From Fimbriimonadales bacterium (lineage in GTDB: Bacteria; Armatimonadota; Fimbriimonadia; Fimbriimonadales; GBS-DC), in contig BPGO01000001.1 of assembly GCA_026003075.1 (NCBI GenBank), forward strand, positions 186,001 to 250,000: a DNA stretch of 64,000 nucleotides, read 5' to 3'. Each line of letters opens with the position of its first letter. Position 1 is the stretch's first letter. The notes under the pieces were generated by a model. That model saw only the letters and a program-made list of their open reading frames with translations. It was not told where the DNA came from and searched no databases. Below, in pieces: positions 17,403 through 26,640 of the stretch. The position numbers were made by a program, and so were the translations under genes.

Positions 17403-17408
17403 TATAAT
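17403..17408 (+). promoter_or_regulatory. -10 element of the first pseudopilin gene
   Basis: TATAAT 27 nt before ATG 17436, with a weak TTGGGC 19 bp upstream. The leader carries AAGGTGA (17425-17431), so translation uses a ribosome-binding site. Confidence 0.55.
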
Positions 17409-17435
17409 AGGGTATCTCGCACGAAGGTGATAGTC

Positions 17436-18311
17436 ATGCATACGAAACGGAACGGTTTTACGCTTATCGAGTTGCTGGTGGTGATCGCCATTATCGCGAT
17501 TTTGGCGGCGATACTCTTCCCCGTGTTTGCTCAAGCGCGCGAGAAAGCGCGTCAGACCCAGTGTATGAGTAATTTGCGCCAGTCGGCGACGGCTGTACTC
17601 ATGTACGCCCAAGACGCCGACGAGCGGTTCCCGATGGCAATCTATGCCCCTGCTCAGCGAACCGGAGGCGGCAACTGCGTCATGACGGTGTTCGATGTAA
17701 TCCAACCCTATATGAAAAACACAGGGATCATGCAGTGCCCCAGCGACCCGCGTGCGCTCTATATGAACGCGGGGTTCCAAGCCCTATTTGGCTACCCCTC
17801 TTGCTCCCTGCCAGAGACAATTAGCTATATGTACAACTACGATGTGATTCGGGCAGGGCGCACGCCGTTAGGAGCAGGTTCCATCAGTCAGGGCACGGTC
17901 GCGCTGGCGGAGGTCCCCCTGGTCGCCGAGACCACGATGATTTTCGACGCCGATATTGCCCTCTCAGGCAGCTGCAACCTGATGCGGCGCCAACCCAACG
18001 ATTCCAGCATCAGCTTCCCCATCCCCATCCGCGCCCGACACAACGAGTTCGTGCAGGCGAACTTCGTGGACGGACATGCGAAAGCCGTCAAGGGACGCAA
18101 ATACCCAGGCACGGACTGCTACTACCTGTATCCTGGTCAAGCGTCGAATCCGCCCTTTATTCCACGCAACGAGCTGTGGTGCGTCGGCTCAGGTCCCTAT
18201 GCACGCTATTGTGGGCTGCCTGCGGATAACGCCTTCAACAGTTGCCGTCCCTACCTGGAAGGCGTCGCCGACCAGGACTCTCTGGGTTCCTGCTATCGTG
18301 CCCTACGCTAA
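17436..18311 (+). CDS. Pseudopilin-like protein with DUF1559-type C-terminal domain (copy 1)
   Basis: 291 residues. It starts with a short basic leader and a type IV prepilin motif ([20 protein letters not shown]; cleavage after Gly8, Phe as mature residue 1), then the conserved [23 protein letters not shown]. The globular part ends with the [21 protein letters not shown] motif typical of the H-X9-DG class. Such proteins are exported, processed by prepilin peptidase and anchored or assembled by type II/IV systems. ATG 17436 follows AAGGTGA by five bases. It is followed by a paralogue 78 bp downstream. Confidence 0.9.
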   Translation: MHTKRNGFTLIELLVVIAIIAILAAILFPVFAQAREKARQTQCMSNLRQSATAVLMYAQDADERFPMAIYAPAQRTGGGNCVMTVFDVIQPYMKNTGIMQCPSDPRALYMNAGFQALFGYPSCSLPETISYMYNYDVIRAGRTPLGAGSISQGTVALAEVPLVAETTMIFDADIALSGSCNLMRRQPNDSSISFPIPIRARHNEFVQANFVDGHAKAVKGRKYPGTDCYYLYPGQASNPPFIPRNELWCVGSGPYARYCGLPADNAFNSCRPYLEGVADQDSLGSCYRALR

Positions 18312-18389
18312 CCAGAGCACCCTTAAAATTTCTGGAACAGCGAACCGAGTTCCAGAGTCCATAGAAACAACCATCGAGGAGAAGAACTC

Positions 18390-19277
18390 ATGCGACGAGG
18401 CTTTACACTGATTGAACTGTTAGTGGTGATCGCTATTATCGCGATTTTAGCGGCGATTTTGTTCCCGGTGTTCGCCCAGGCGCGCGAGAAAGCGCGTCAG
18501 ACCCAGTGCATGAACAACCTGAAGCAGATGGCGACAGGCGCTCTCTCGTATATCCAAGATTATGACGAGAAGTTCCCGATGGCGGTGTACGCGCCCACCG
18601 TAAACCGCAACGGGCAACAGTGCGCTTTCACTCTGTTCGACGCGATCGATCCCTATGTCAAAAATCTCGATATCACCAAGTGCCCCAGCGAGCCGAACGC
18701 GCTGTACCTGAACGCCGGCTTTCGCGCGGTGTTGAACATGCCGACCTGCAACCTGCCTGAAACGGTTAGCTATATGTACAACTATGACTTGCTCCCGCCG
18801 GGGCGCACACCCATCGACCAGAATCCACCTGCTGTGAGCCGCGGCACCGTGTCCCTCGCCGAGGTGGAGTTCGCCGCGGAGACCACCATTAACTTTGACG
18901 CCGATTTGGCGCTCAGCGGCTCCGGGAGTATGTTGCGCCGCAAGCCCACCGACTCCAGCATTTTTCTGATTGTGCCGGTGCGTGCGCGCCATAACGAGTT
19001 TGTTCAAGCAAACTATGTCGATGGGCACGCGAAGGCGGTGAAGGCGCGCAAGTTGGGGCAAGCAGGCTCAGGTGCCCAGTATCTCTACCCAGGAGTCGCA
19101 GGCAACCCTCCGTTCGTCGCACGGACAGGACCCGACTTCTGGTGCGTGAGTGGTACCCCTTATGCTCGCTATTGCGGCACGACAGCAGGCGACGCGTTCA
19201 ACAGCTGCCGACCCTACTTGGAAGGCGTCGCAAGTGAGGATAATCTGGGCAAGTGCTACAAGTACATCCGCCTCTAA
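18390..19277 (+). CDS. Pseudopilin-like protein with DUF1559-type C-terminal domain (copy 2)
   Basis: 295 residues, clearly a tandem duplicate of the preceding gene. The first 45 residues are nearly identical (prepilin motif [11 protein letters not shown], then [17 protein letters not shown]) and the rest is similar throughout, with matching Cys positions and the same [21 protein letters not shown] motif and EGVA C-terminal region. It starts at ATG 18390 after GAGGAGAAG. The pair is probably co-transcribed. Secretion genes for these pilins are not in the window. Confidence 0.9.
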   Translation: MRRGFTLIELLVVIAIIAILAAILFPVFAQAREKARQTQCMNNLKQMATGALSYIQDYDEKFPMAVYAPTVNRNGQQCAFTLFDAIDPYVKNLDITKCPSEPNALYLNAGFRAVLNMPTCNLPETVSYMYNYDLLPPGRTPIDQNPPAVSRGTVSLAEVEFAAETTINFDADLALSGSGSMLRRKPTDSSIFLIVPVRARHNEFVQANYVDGHAKAVKARKLGQAGSGAQYLYPGVAGNPPFVARTGPDFWCVSGTPYARYCGTTAGDAFNSCRPYLEGVASEDNLGKCYKYIRL

Positions 19278-19288
19278 CATAAGCGCGT

Positions 19289-20599
19289 ATGATTCTGACG
19301 CATCGCGCGTGGATTTTGCTGGGACTGGGCGGGCTGGTTGCCTTGCTGGGCGCTGCCCGCCCCGAACTGTTGGGATTGACCCTGCTCATAGACCTACTGG
19401 CAATCCTCGCGATCACAGTGGATGCGTTCACACTGCCCCACGCCGACGCCTTTGCGGTGCAGCGCATGCATGAGCGCGTGCTGTCGTTGGGTGCGGCGAA
19501 TCGCATCGAACTGCAATTAACCCATTCGCTCACGACCCCGCGCCGCGCTCGCCTCCGCGATGAGCCGCCTCCACTCTGTGACTACGACCAGAGGGAGTTC
19601 GCGCTCACACTCCTGCCGAACCAGCCCGCCCAGGTCGCTTATCATCTCACCCCGCATTATCGCGGCGAGGCACGCTTTGAAGATGCGTTTCTGCGTGTGG
19701 AGGGACGATTCGGCTTAACGGCGCGTGATTATCGCCTGCCCGCCCGCGAAATCGCCCCTGTGTATCCTAACCTCCTGCAGATGCGTGAGTACGATCTCCT
19801 GCGTCATCGTGGACGGTTGCAGCAGATGGGGTTCCGTCAGCGACGCCTGCGCGGCGAAGGGACGGAGTTCGAGTCCCTGCGTGAATACACCCCCGACGAC
19901 GAGTTCCGCCGTATCGATTGGAAAGCCACCGCCCGACGCGGCAAACCTATCGTCCGCGACTACCAGACCGAGCGGAGCCAGAATGTGATTCTGATGCTGG
20001 ATGCCGGACGCAATATGCTGGCGGAGGTGGAGGGGAAACGCAAGTTCGACGCTGTGCTGAACACTGCGCTCATGCTTGCTTATGTCGCCGTGCAGATGGA
20101 TGACAAGGTGGGCGCACTCGTGTTTGCTGACGAGATCGACCGCTTCACCCCACCCCAGCGTGGTAGGACGCAGGTCGGCAAACTGGTGGAGACGCTTCAC
20201 GATGTTCAGCCCCGACTGGTGGAGTCCGATTACCTCTATGCGACGACCTACTTAGCCAAACGCTGGCGCAAACGCTCGCTGATTGCGCTATTTACGGATT
20301 TGATTGACCCAGACGCTTCGCGGATGGTATTACATGCGCTGAGTACGCTGGCGCGACAGCACTTGTGCGTGGCGATTACTGTGTCTGACCCGCGTCTACA
20401 CGCATGGAGTCGGCAAACGCCGAGTACCGCCCCCGAACTGTATCGCCGTGCCGTCGCGTTGCAGACGCTCCACGACCGCCTCGCGGCGATGCGCACCTTG
20501 GAACGCATGGGCGTCCACTGCATCGATGCCGAACCCGATACCCTCGTGTCGAGCCTGGTGAACTACTATCTCCAAGTGAAGGCACGCGGGGGTTTGTAG
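19289..20599 (+). CDS. DUF58 domain protein
   Basis: 436 residues. Two hydrophobic segments at the N-terminus (about residues 7-50) anchor it, and a beta-rich region is followed by the DUF58 hallmark at about residues 187-225: GEGTEFESLREYTPDDEFRR then DWKATARRGKPIVRDYQ. A von Willebrand A-like domain follows, with VILMLDAGRNM as a MIDAS-like start that lacks the full DxSxS. Such proteins usually accompany a MoxR ATPase and a transglutaminase, which are not next to it. It follows pilin copy 2 by 11 bp and may share its transcript. Confidence 0.85.
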   Translation: MILTHRAWILLGLGGLVALLGAARPELLGLTLLIDLLAILAITVDAFTLPHADAFAVQRMHERVLSLGAANRIELQLTHSLTTPRRARLRDEPPPLCDYDQREFALTLLPNQPAQVAYHLTPHYRGEARFEDAFLRVEGRFGLTARDYRLPAREIAPVYPNLLQMREYDLLRHRGRLQQMGFRQRRLRGEGTEFESLREYTPDDEFRRIDWKATARRGKPIVRDYQTERSQNVILMLDAGRNMLAEVEGKRKFDAVLNTALMLAYVAVQMDDKVGALVFADEIDRFTPPQRGRTQVGKLVETLHDVQPRLVESDYLYATTYLAKRWRKRSLIALFTDLIDPDASRMVLHALSTLARQHLCVAITVSDPRLHAWSRQTPSTAPELYRRAVALQTLHDRLAAMRTLERMGVHCIDAEPDTLVSSLVNYYLQVKARGGL

Positions 20600-20605
20600 T
20601 CGCGC

Positions 20606-22492
20606 TCACGACTCGCCATAGTACGCAGGCGTCGGCTTGCCCACCACGCGCACAATCACCCCCAAAGTAATCGCGCCCAACACCAGCGCAATCCATACGG
20701 GCAGCCCGAACCCCGTCGCGACATCGCCAATCAACCACGCGACAACCCCTGCCACCAGCGCATAGGGCATCTGAGTGCGCACATGGTCAATATGGTCCGA
20801 CCCTGCGAAGATAGACGACAGCACCGTCGTGTCCGAAATCGGCGAGCAGTGGTCTCCGAAAGTCGCCCCGGCTAACACGGACGAGAGGGTCGCGATTAGA
20901 TAGAACTGTTGCGTCGGCGCGTCCATGCCTGCAGTAAGGCTATGCGCCAGCGGAATCGCCAACGGCATCAGGATGCTCATCGTACCCCACGAGCTGCCGA
21001 TTGCGAAGCTGATGGCAGCAGCGGTGAGGGTCGTCAGCGCTGGCAGCCACGCAGGACTGACCGCCCCCTGCAACGCCTGCACCAAGAACTGCGCTGTGTG
21101 CAACTCTTCACAAATCGCGCCGATGCTCCACGCCAGCCCCAAAATCACCACAGCCAGCACCATCGCGCGGATACCTGCAACCCACGCCTCGAACAGTTCA
21201 TTCAAGCGCAGCGCCCGAGTCGCTCCCACACACAAAAACGCCGCCAAACATCCCAGAAACGCGCCCCAAGTCAGGCTCACATACGAGTCGGCGTTTGAGA
21301 GGAGGGCGCGCAGGCTCATAGGCTCGCCAGCGTCCAAGGCGCCGTAGTAGCCTGTGTAAAACAGCCCCCCCAGCGCCCCACCGAGCGCGACCAGAATGGG
21401 CAACAGCGCGCTCCAGAGGCTGCCGTGCAGATGGTCTGGTGGCAGCAGTTCTGCCGATTCGTAGTTCGCCAGCGGCGATGCGTCGTCCGCCAAAACCTTG
21501 CCCGTTGTACGCGCCCGCACCTCTGCCCGATACATCGCCCCAAAGTCGCGCCGTAACAGAATTATCCACGCGACAAGCACCAGCGCGAAAATCGGATAGA
21601 ATCGATAGGGCAAACTCAGCAGGAACGCCCAGTACGGCTCCAACGCGATGTTCGCCGCCTTGAAACTATCGGCAATCAGCGAGATTTCAAAACCAATCCA
21701 TGTGCCAATCAGTGCGAGATTCGCTACAGGGGCCGCGGTGGAGTCGATCAGATACGCCAGTTTCTCGCGCGAGACACGGAACTTATCGGCTAAGGGGCGC
21801 ATCGTTGCACCGACGAACAGCGTGTTCGCGTAGTCGTCGATGAAAATCACCAACCCCATCAGATATGCGCTGAGTTGCACCCCGAAATCGGAGCGCACAC
21901 GACGACTGAGCGCCCGCACGATGGCTTTGAGTCCCCCCGCGCGCGTAATCACACCCAGCATCCCCCCCAACAACATCGTGAAGCCGATAATTTGCAGGTG
22001 ACTGCGGTCGGCGTAGGCGTTGAGCAGGTAGGTGTCCACTATTCGCAGGAGTGCGGTGAAGGGGTCTGCTCCGGTAATCATCCATGCGCCCAGCCAGATT
22101 CCGCCTGCCAGCGCCAGCACGACCTGTCGGAGCAACAGCGCCAGCCCGATCGCTACAAGGGGCGGCAAGAGGCTCCACCACGCGGGGATAACGCGTAGGC
22201 GGCTTTCCCCGGAGGCCTCGCTTGGTTGCCATATGCACCGCAGCGCGCCGAGCGACTCCAAGCGCACCGAACGCTCCCAATTCCCCTTGGCGTCCGCTCG
22301 CGCGTCCACAACGGCGACTTCCCTGCCGTCTGAGCCTACGAAGCGAAGCTGCACCGTTGCGTTGGGCGAGAAATCTTTCCCTGAAACGGTAAACGGCACC
22401 CCCGAAAGCGCGACCGAGGGGAGGGTAATTTCGGCAGCGCAGGCAACCACGAAACACAACCAGAGATAGAGGGCAGAAAGAAGCGCCTTCAC
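20606..22492 (-). CDS. Na+/H+ antiporter of the NhaC family with N-terminal exported domain
   Basis: 628 residues. Residues 1-20 look like a signal peptide, 20-100 form a small Ig-like beta domain (VALSGVPFTVSGKDFSPNAT), and from about residue 105 there are 11-12 membrane helices. Family motifs are FIDDYANTLFVGATMRP, SSWGTMSILMPLAIPLAHSL and TFGDHCSPISDTTVLSS. NhaC-family proteins exchange sodium for protons or, in some members, organic acids. The extra domain is not usual. GTG 22492 overlaps the upstream lipoprotein stop (GTGA), so the two are translationally coupled. Confidence 0.88.
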   Translation of the reverse strand: MKALLSALYLWLCFVVACAAEITLPSVALSGVPFTVSGKDFSPNATVQLRFVGSDGREVAVVDARADAKGNWERSVRLESLGALRCIWQPSEASGESRLRVIPAWWSLLPPLVAIGLALLLRQVVLALAGGIWLGAWMITGADPFTALLRIVDTYLLNAYADRSHLQIIGFTMLLGGMLGVITRAGGLKAIVRALSRRVRSDFGVQLSAYLMGLVIFIDDYANTLFVGATMRPLADKFRVSREKLAYLIDSTAAPVANLALIGTWIGFEISLIADSFKAANIALEPYWAFLLSLPYRFYPIFALVLVAWIILLRRDFGAMYRAEVRARTTGKVLADDASPLANYESAELLPPDHLHGSLWSALLPILVALGGALGGLFYTGYYGALDAGEPMSLRALLSNADSYVSLTWGAFLGCLAAFLCVGATRALRLNELFEAWVAGIRAMVLAVVILGLAWSIGAICEELHTAQFLVQALQGAVSPAWLPALTTLTAAAISFAIGSSWGTMSILMPLAIPLAHSLTAGMDAPTQQFYLIATLSSVLAGATFGDHCSPISDTTVLSSIFAGSDHIDHVRTQMPYALVAGVVAWLIGDVATGFGLPVWIALVLGAITLGVIVRVVGKPTPAYYGES

Positions 22493-23253
22493 CCTCTTCC
22501 CCCACCCGTCAATTCCTGACGCAATTTCAGCGACGGCTCATGACCCGGTTGAAGTGCCAGCGCTTTTTCCAGTTCCACCAGCGCATCATCTTTCCTCCCT
22601 AGCTTTGCATAGACAGCAGCAAGGTGATAACGCAGATCAGCGGTGTCTGGTGCAGTCGCGACGGCAATACGCAGCTCACGCAACGCCTCCTCATATCGCC
22701 CCAGTTTGTACAGCACCCAACCATGCGTATCGTGATACGCACCAATGTTGGACTTAATCGCGATCGCGCGGCGTATCAAGCGCAGAGCTTTCTCCAGATC
22801 ACGTCCCTCCTCTGCCAGCGCGTAGGCGTAGTCGTTCATCGCCAAATGGTTATTGGGGTCTAACTCTAACGCTTTTTCAAACCATCGGGCATACTCGTCG
22901 TTTCTGCCCGCTTGAAACGCCAGCGTGCCGAGTACCTGATAGTAGCCCGCACGGTCGATATCCACCGTAATTTCCTTCGCGCGCGGTTCGTACTGTACCA
23001 GAAACTCATATGCCTGCGCGTAGGGACGGCTTGCTTGGGACATATACGCTTTGTAGACTGCCTGTAGCGCGACGGTGAGGTTCGGCGATTGCTCTACATA
23101 CTGCTTGAACAATACTGCTGCGCCTGCGTAATCGCGCACCTCCAGTTTCTGCACGCCCTGTTGGAGGAGTGTCTGACCTGGGCGTGCCTCTTCTTTGCGT
23201 CCGCATGCGATAAGCACCAACGCCAGTGCAAGCAACCAACTCCACCTTCGCAT
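22489..23253 (-). CDS. TPR-repeat lipoprotein
   Basis: 254 residues with a lipoprotein signal peptide (MRRWSWLLALALVLIAC; lipobox LIAC, acylated Cys17) followed by five or so TPR motifs, for example YARWFEKALELDPNNHLAMN and LGRYEEALRELRIAVATAPD. The reading frame could start at 23268, but the codons there spell the -10 element, so ATG 23253 is chosen. This also gives a proper lipoprotein signal. It sits between the amidohydrolase and the NhaC antiporter genes on the same strand. Role unknown. Confidence 0.88.
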   Translation of the reverse strand: MRRWSWLLALALVLIACGRKEEARPGQTLLQQGVQKLEVRDYAGAAVLFKQYVEQSPNLTVALQAVYKAYMSQASRPYAQAYEFLVQYEPRAKEITVDIDRAGYYQVLGTLAFQAGRNDEYARWFEKALELDPNNHLAMNDYAYALAEEGRDLEKALRLIRRAIAIKSNIGAYHDTHGWVLYKLGRYEEALRELRIAVATAPDTADLRYHLAAVYAKLGRKDDALVELEKALALQPGHEPSLKLRQELTGGGRG

Positions 23254-23259
23254 GGCTAT

Positions 23260-23265
23260 ATTATA
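23260..23265 (-). promoter_or_regulatory. -10 element of the TPR lipoprotein gene
   Basis: Minus-strand TATAAT, 6 nt before ATG 23253. It overlaps the last sense codon and the TAA stop of the upstream amidohydrolase gene. Confidence 0.65.
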
Positions 23266-26200
23266 CATTCGGCATACGGCGTCCTTCGAGTGTGAAGGAC
23301 ACCCCCATCGCGTTGATAGTTCCCGTCAGGCGGTCGCCCGATACTGTAGCGTTCACGGTGATGCTGATGCCACCTGCCTCCAGCGTGAAGGTGAGCGTGT
23401 CGCCAGTAGGCGCAGCGATACTAAACTCCTGCGAACCGAGCAGCGTCTCCAGCGTACCGACGAGTCGTCCCCCCTCTTGACGAATGCGCAGGGTAAACGG
23501 CACTCCCTCGGGGGGCAGCGGGTCGCCCCCCGTAATCGTGCCCTGCCAGACGCCAGCGAAGTTCGGCGCGCCTTCCCCGCGCGGCGACTCGGCAGGCTGT
23601 TCGCGTCGCTCCTCGCGCTCAGGGCGTCGCTCGTCAAATACCGACTCGGCGCGTAGCCCCTTCAGGTATTCCTGACGCTCCTTCTCGAGCTCCTCGCGCC
23701 ATGCACGGTCGCGCTCGCGGTCAAAGTACAGCACGCCATCCACGAAGGTCTTCTCACACACGGCGTAACCACTCAGCGGGTGGTCGCTCCACAACGCTAA
23801 GTCGGCGTGCTTACCTACCTCGATCGAGCCGACATACTTGTCCACGCCGAGCTGCTTGGCGACATTCAGAGTTACGAATTTCAGCGCCTCCACTTCCGGC
23901 ACACCGCCGTACTTCACAGCTTTGGTCGCCTCCGTATTCAAGCGGCGCGCGAGTTCGTTGCTGTCGGAGTTGAAGCTCACTACCACGCCGCGCTCCCACA
24001 TGAGGGCGCCATTATAGGGAATGGCGTCGTACACTTCGATTTTGTACGCCCACCAATCGGAGAACGACGATGCCCCTGCACCATGCCGCGCAATCTCGTT
24101 GGCGACCTTGTAGCCTTCCAGCACATGCTGCAGAGTGCCTACGCGCACGCCGAACGCCTCGCACACGCGCAGCAACATCAGAATCTCATCTTGGCGGTAG
24201 CTGTGGCAGTGGATAAGTCGCTTTCCTTCCAAGATTTCCACCAGCGCGTCGAGTTGCAGATCGCGTCGTGGGGGCAGCGAGCGTTTCCCTGCGCGATACT
24301 CCTCCCAGTGGCGTTTGTAATCCAGCGCAGCGAGGAACCGCTCGCGGATGACCTGTTCTACGCCCATGCGCGAAGCAGGATAGCGTTGCGAGCCGGTCGT
24401 GCGGAAGTTCGAGCGTTTTACATTCTCGCCCAGCGCGAACTTGATGCCTGGCGGAGCTTCTTTGAAAATCATCTCTTCGGCAGTTTTGCCCCAGCGCCAC
24501 TTGACGGTGATGCTCTGCCCGCCAATCACATTCGCCGATCCGTGCAGCATCAGCGCCGCCGTCACGCCCCCTGCCAATTGACGATAGATGTTCACATCCT
24601 CGGGGTTGATCACATCTTGGATGCGTACCTCAGCGGTGCAGACATTGGTGCCCTCGTTCACACCGCCGCTGATAGCGGTATGCGAGTGGCAGTCCATCAG
24701 TCCCGGCGTGAGGTGCTTGCCCGTGCCGTCGATCACGCGGGCGTTGGGAGGCGCGCTCAGGTTTTTGCCGACCGCCGCGATTTTGCCATCCACAACCAAC
24801 ACGTCGGTATTCGGGAGAGGTCGGTCGTGCGCCATCGTCCACACGGTGGCGTTGCGTATCAGCCATGTGTTATGCTCATCGGCGGGTGGAGGCATCAGGG
24901 GCGTCAGTTTAACGCGCGGTAGCACAGGCGTATCATCGGATGCGCCGCCTTGACCCTCACGCTCCTGTGACTGTTCCCCTTGTTGCATCCCTGCTTCACG
25001 CGGGGTGTCTTGACGCGGAGACATACCTGCTGTGAGGTGGTCTGTGCATTCCTCTTCGCAGGCATGCGCCTCATGGTCATGACTCTGCATATGGGTCAGA
25101 GTACTCCCGTGTGCGTGATGGTAGCAACAGGAGGCTTCCTGCAGATTTGCGGTGTTTTCGGCGTCCCAATCGCGCGGTCGTCGAAAGGGGGGCGTGGGTG
25201 TGGCAGCGGTTTGGGGAGCGTCGTCTACCTTAAACCGCTTCCCATCCGCGAACACGAACTCAATACGTGCGCGCGGTTCAAACAGTTCGCCTTTCACGAC
25301 CACAAAGCTCGCTGTCTTGCCCACCGCGAGGTCGCCGAATTGGTCTTGAACCCCGAACAGCTCTGCTGGGGTTTGAGTTAAAGCGCGTAGTGCAGCCTCT
25401 TTGGGCAAACCGTTGGCGATGGCGGTGCGGATGTTTCGCAGCAAGCGTTCGGGGTCGCCCAGCCCTTCGGTGGTGAAAGCAAATCGCACGCCTTTCTCGT
25501 AGAGAATCGCAGCGTTCTGGTAGGCAAGGGCGCGATTCCGCAGGCTGGTGAGCGTTGGCGGGCTGAGCGGGTCGTAGCGACGCAACGGCTCGGGCATCTC
25601 CATGCTGAGCAGCACGGGTATATCACGCCGCTTGAGCTCGTCAGCAACTTTGGCGGCCTCTTGTCCACCCACAATTACGACCTTCAGGTTGAACTCATCG
25701 GCGATGCGCAACACGCGGCGGATGTCTTCGGCGTTATTGGCAATCGCGAGCAGAGGGAGTTTTCGCTCCAGCACGGGCTGCAGCGCCTCCAGCGCGCGAT
25801 TCATGGTGGGGCGGGGTTTGCCGTTGGGGTCACGCAGATAGGCTTGCCACGCCTGCTGCTGGTGTTGCGCGTCGTAAAATGTTTGACGCACGAGAGCAAT
25901 CGCGCCCATCAGCGAGCTGGGGTAGCCCCCACCGCCCTCGAACGCGCCGCGCCCACGCAGATTCATCACGACCCCCACTTGGGGCACAACCACCAGTTCC
26001 GCAGCGGAGCCTGTGTTGAGGCTAATCACTGCGCTCTGCCCGCTCATGATACCGTGTGGGGGCGCAATATGCGCCGCCACAAAGCCTGCGCGTCGCCAAC
26101 GCGACAGCTGACCGCTATCCGGTTGCATCAGTATGGTCGCCTGTCGTTCGGGGCGAATCTGAGCGTTGGGATGCGTGTTTCCGCGTTCATAACTCGCATA

Positions 26201-26506
26201 GGCAGGGTCATTTGCCTGAGCGGGCATCCCCAGACTGCTGAAAGCATCGATAAAGCCAGGGTACACCGTGTGCCCCGTTGCATCGATAACTTCGGCGTCG
26301 GCAGGAATGGGCGTGCTGCTATCGCCGAGCGCAGTAATCACACCATCACGCACAACAATCACGCCGTTTTCAATCGGAGGAGCCGTGTTGGATACAATCG
26401 CTGCCCCGCGCAGGGCGTACACATCGGGAAGACGATAAGGCGTATCCTGTGCCCACGCGAAAACAAATAGCGTCAACCAGCCTACGAGTAGAAACAGCCG
26501 CTTCAT
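23261..26506 (-). CDS. Exported double amidohydrolase-domain protein
   Basis: 1081 residues. A signal peptide (about 1-19, cut after AWA) is followed by a first amidohydrolase domain (30-440). In that domain the metal-binding HxH after PGFIDA is replaced by FSS (residues 89-91), so it is probably inactive. A His/Cys-rich linker (about 456-491; 8 His, 4 Cys) and a polar stretch follow. The second amidohydrolase domain (about 540-930) has intact PGLMDCHSHT, IHCHSYR, LQHVLEG and SFNSDSNE. A lipocalin-like beta domain ends the protein. Substrate unknown. The frame is open to 26644; 26506 is chosen because of the signal peptide. Confidence 0.85.
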   Translation of the reverse strand: MKRLFLLVGWLTLFVFAWAQDTPYRLPDVYALRGAAIVSNTAPPIENGVIVVRDGVITALGDSSTPIPADAEVIDATGHTVYPGFIDAFSSLGMPAQANDPAYASYERGNTHPNAQIRPERQATILMQPDSGQLSRWRRAGFVAAHIAPPHGIMSGQSAVISLNTGSAAELVVVPQVGVVMNLRGRGAFEGGGGYPSSLMGAIALVRQTFYDAQHQQQAWQAYLRDPNGKPRPTMNRALEALQPVLERKLPLLAIANNAEDIRRVLRIADEFNLKVVIVGGQEAAKVADELKRRDIPVLLSMEMPEPLRRYDPLSPPTLTSLRNRALAYQNAAILYEKGVRFAFTTEGLGDPERLLRNIRTAIANGLPKEAALRALTQTPAELFGVQDQFGDLAVGKTASFVVVKGELFEPRARIEFVFADGKRFKVDDAPQTAATPTPPFRRPRDWDAENTANLQEASCCYHHAHGSTLTHMQSHDHEAHACEEECTDHLTAGMSPRQDTPREAGMQQGEQSQEREGQGGASDDTPVLPRVKLTPLMPPPADEHNTWLIRNATVWTMAHDRPLPNTDVLVVDGKIAAVGKNLSAPPNARVIDGTGKHLTPGLMDCHSHTAISGGVNEGTNVCTAEVRIQDVINPEDVNIYRQLAGGVTAALMLHGSANVIGGQSITVKWRWGKTAEEMIFKEAPPGIKFALGENVKRSNFRTTGSQRYPASRMGVEQVIRERFLAALDYKRHWEEYRAGKRSLPPRRDLQLDALVEILEGKRLIHCHSYRQDEILMLLRVCEAFGVRVGTLQHVLEGYKVANEIARHGAGASSFSDWWAYKIEVYDAIPYNGALMWERGVVVSFNSDSNELARRLNTEATKAVKYGGVPEVEALKFVTLNVAKQLGVDKYVGSIEVGKHADLALWSDHPLSGYAVCEKTFVDGVLYFDRERDRAWREELEKERQEYLKGLRAESVFDERRPEREERREQPAESPRGEGAPNFAGVWQGTITGGDPLPPEGVPFTLRIRQEGGRLVGTLETLLGSQEFSIAAPTGDTLTFTLEAGGISITVNATVSGDRLTGTINAMGVSFTLEGRRMPNV

Positions 26507-26640
26507 AACGGCAAAAGGGTTCGTCCATGCATCGGCGGTTCCTGCTATTTCGGGAGAGAGAATGGGGCAAAAATCCTCAGTTTGTTTAGAGGCGATCCCA
26601 GCAAGAGGTCTGCCTCTTCCAGAGCCTGAGTTGGAAATAC

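Noticed and set aside
23807-24922. 371-residue plus-strand open frame opposite the amidohydrolase
   Set aside because: Antisense shadow of a clearly coding gene; no ribosome-binding site or recognisable domain.
25240-25480. Possible frameshift joining two amidohydrolase genes
   Set aside because: The frame runs without interruption through linker and both domains, and the linker is long and structured, so a true single polypeptide is more likely.
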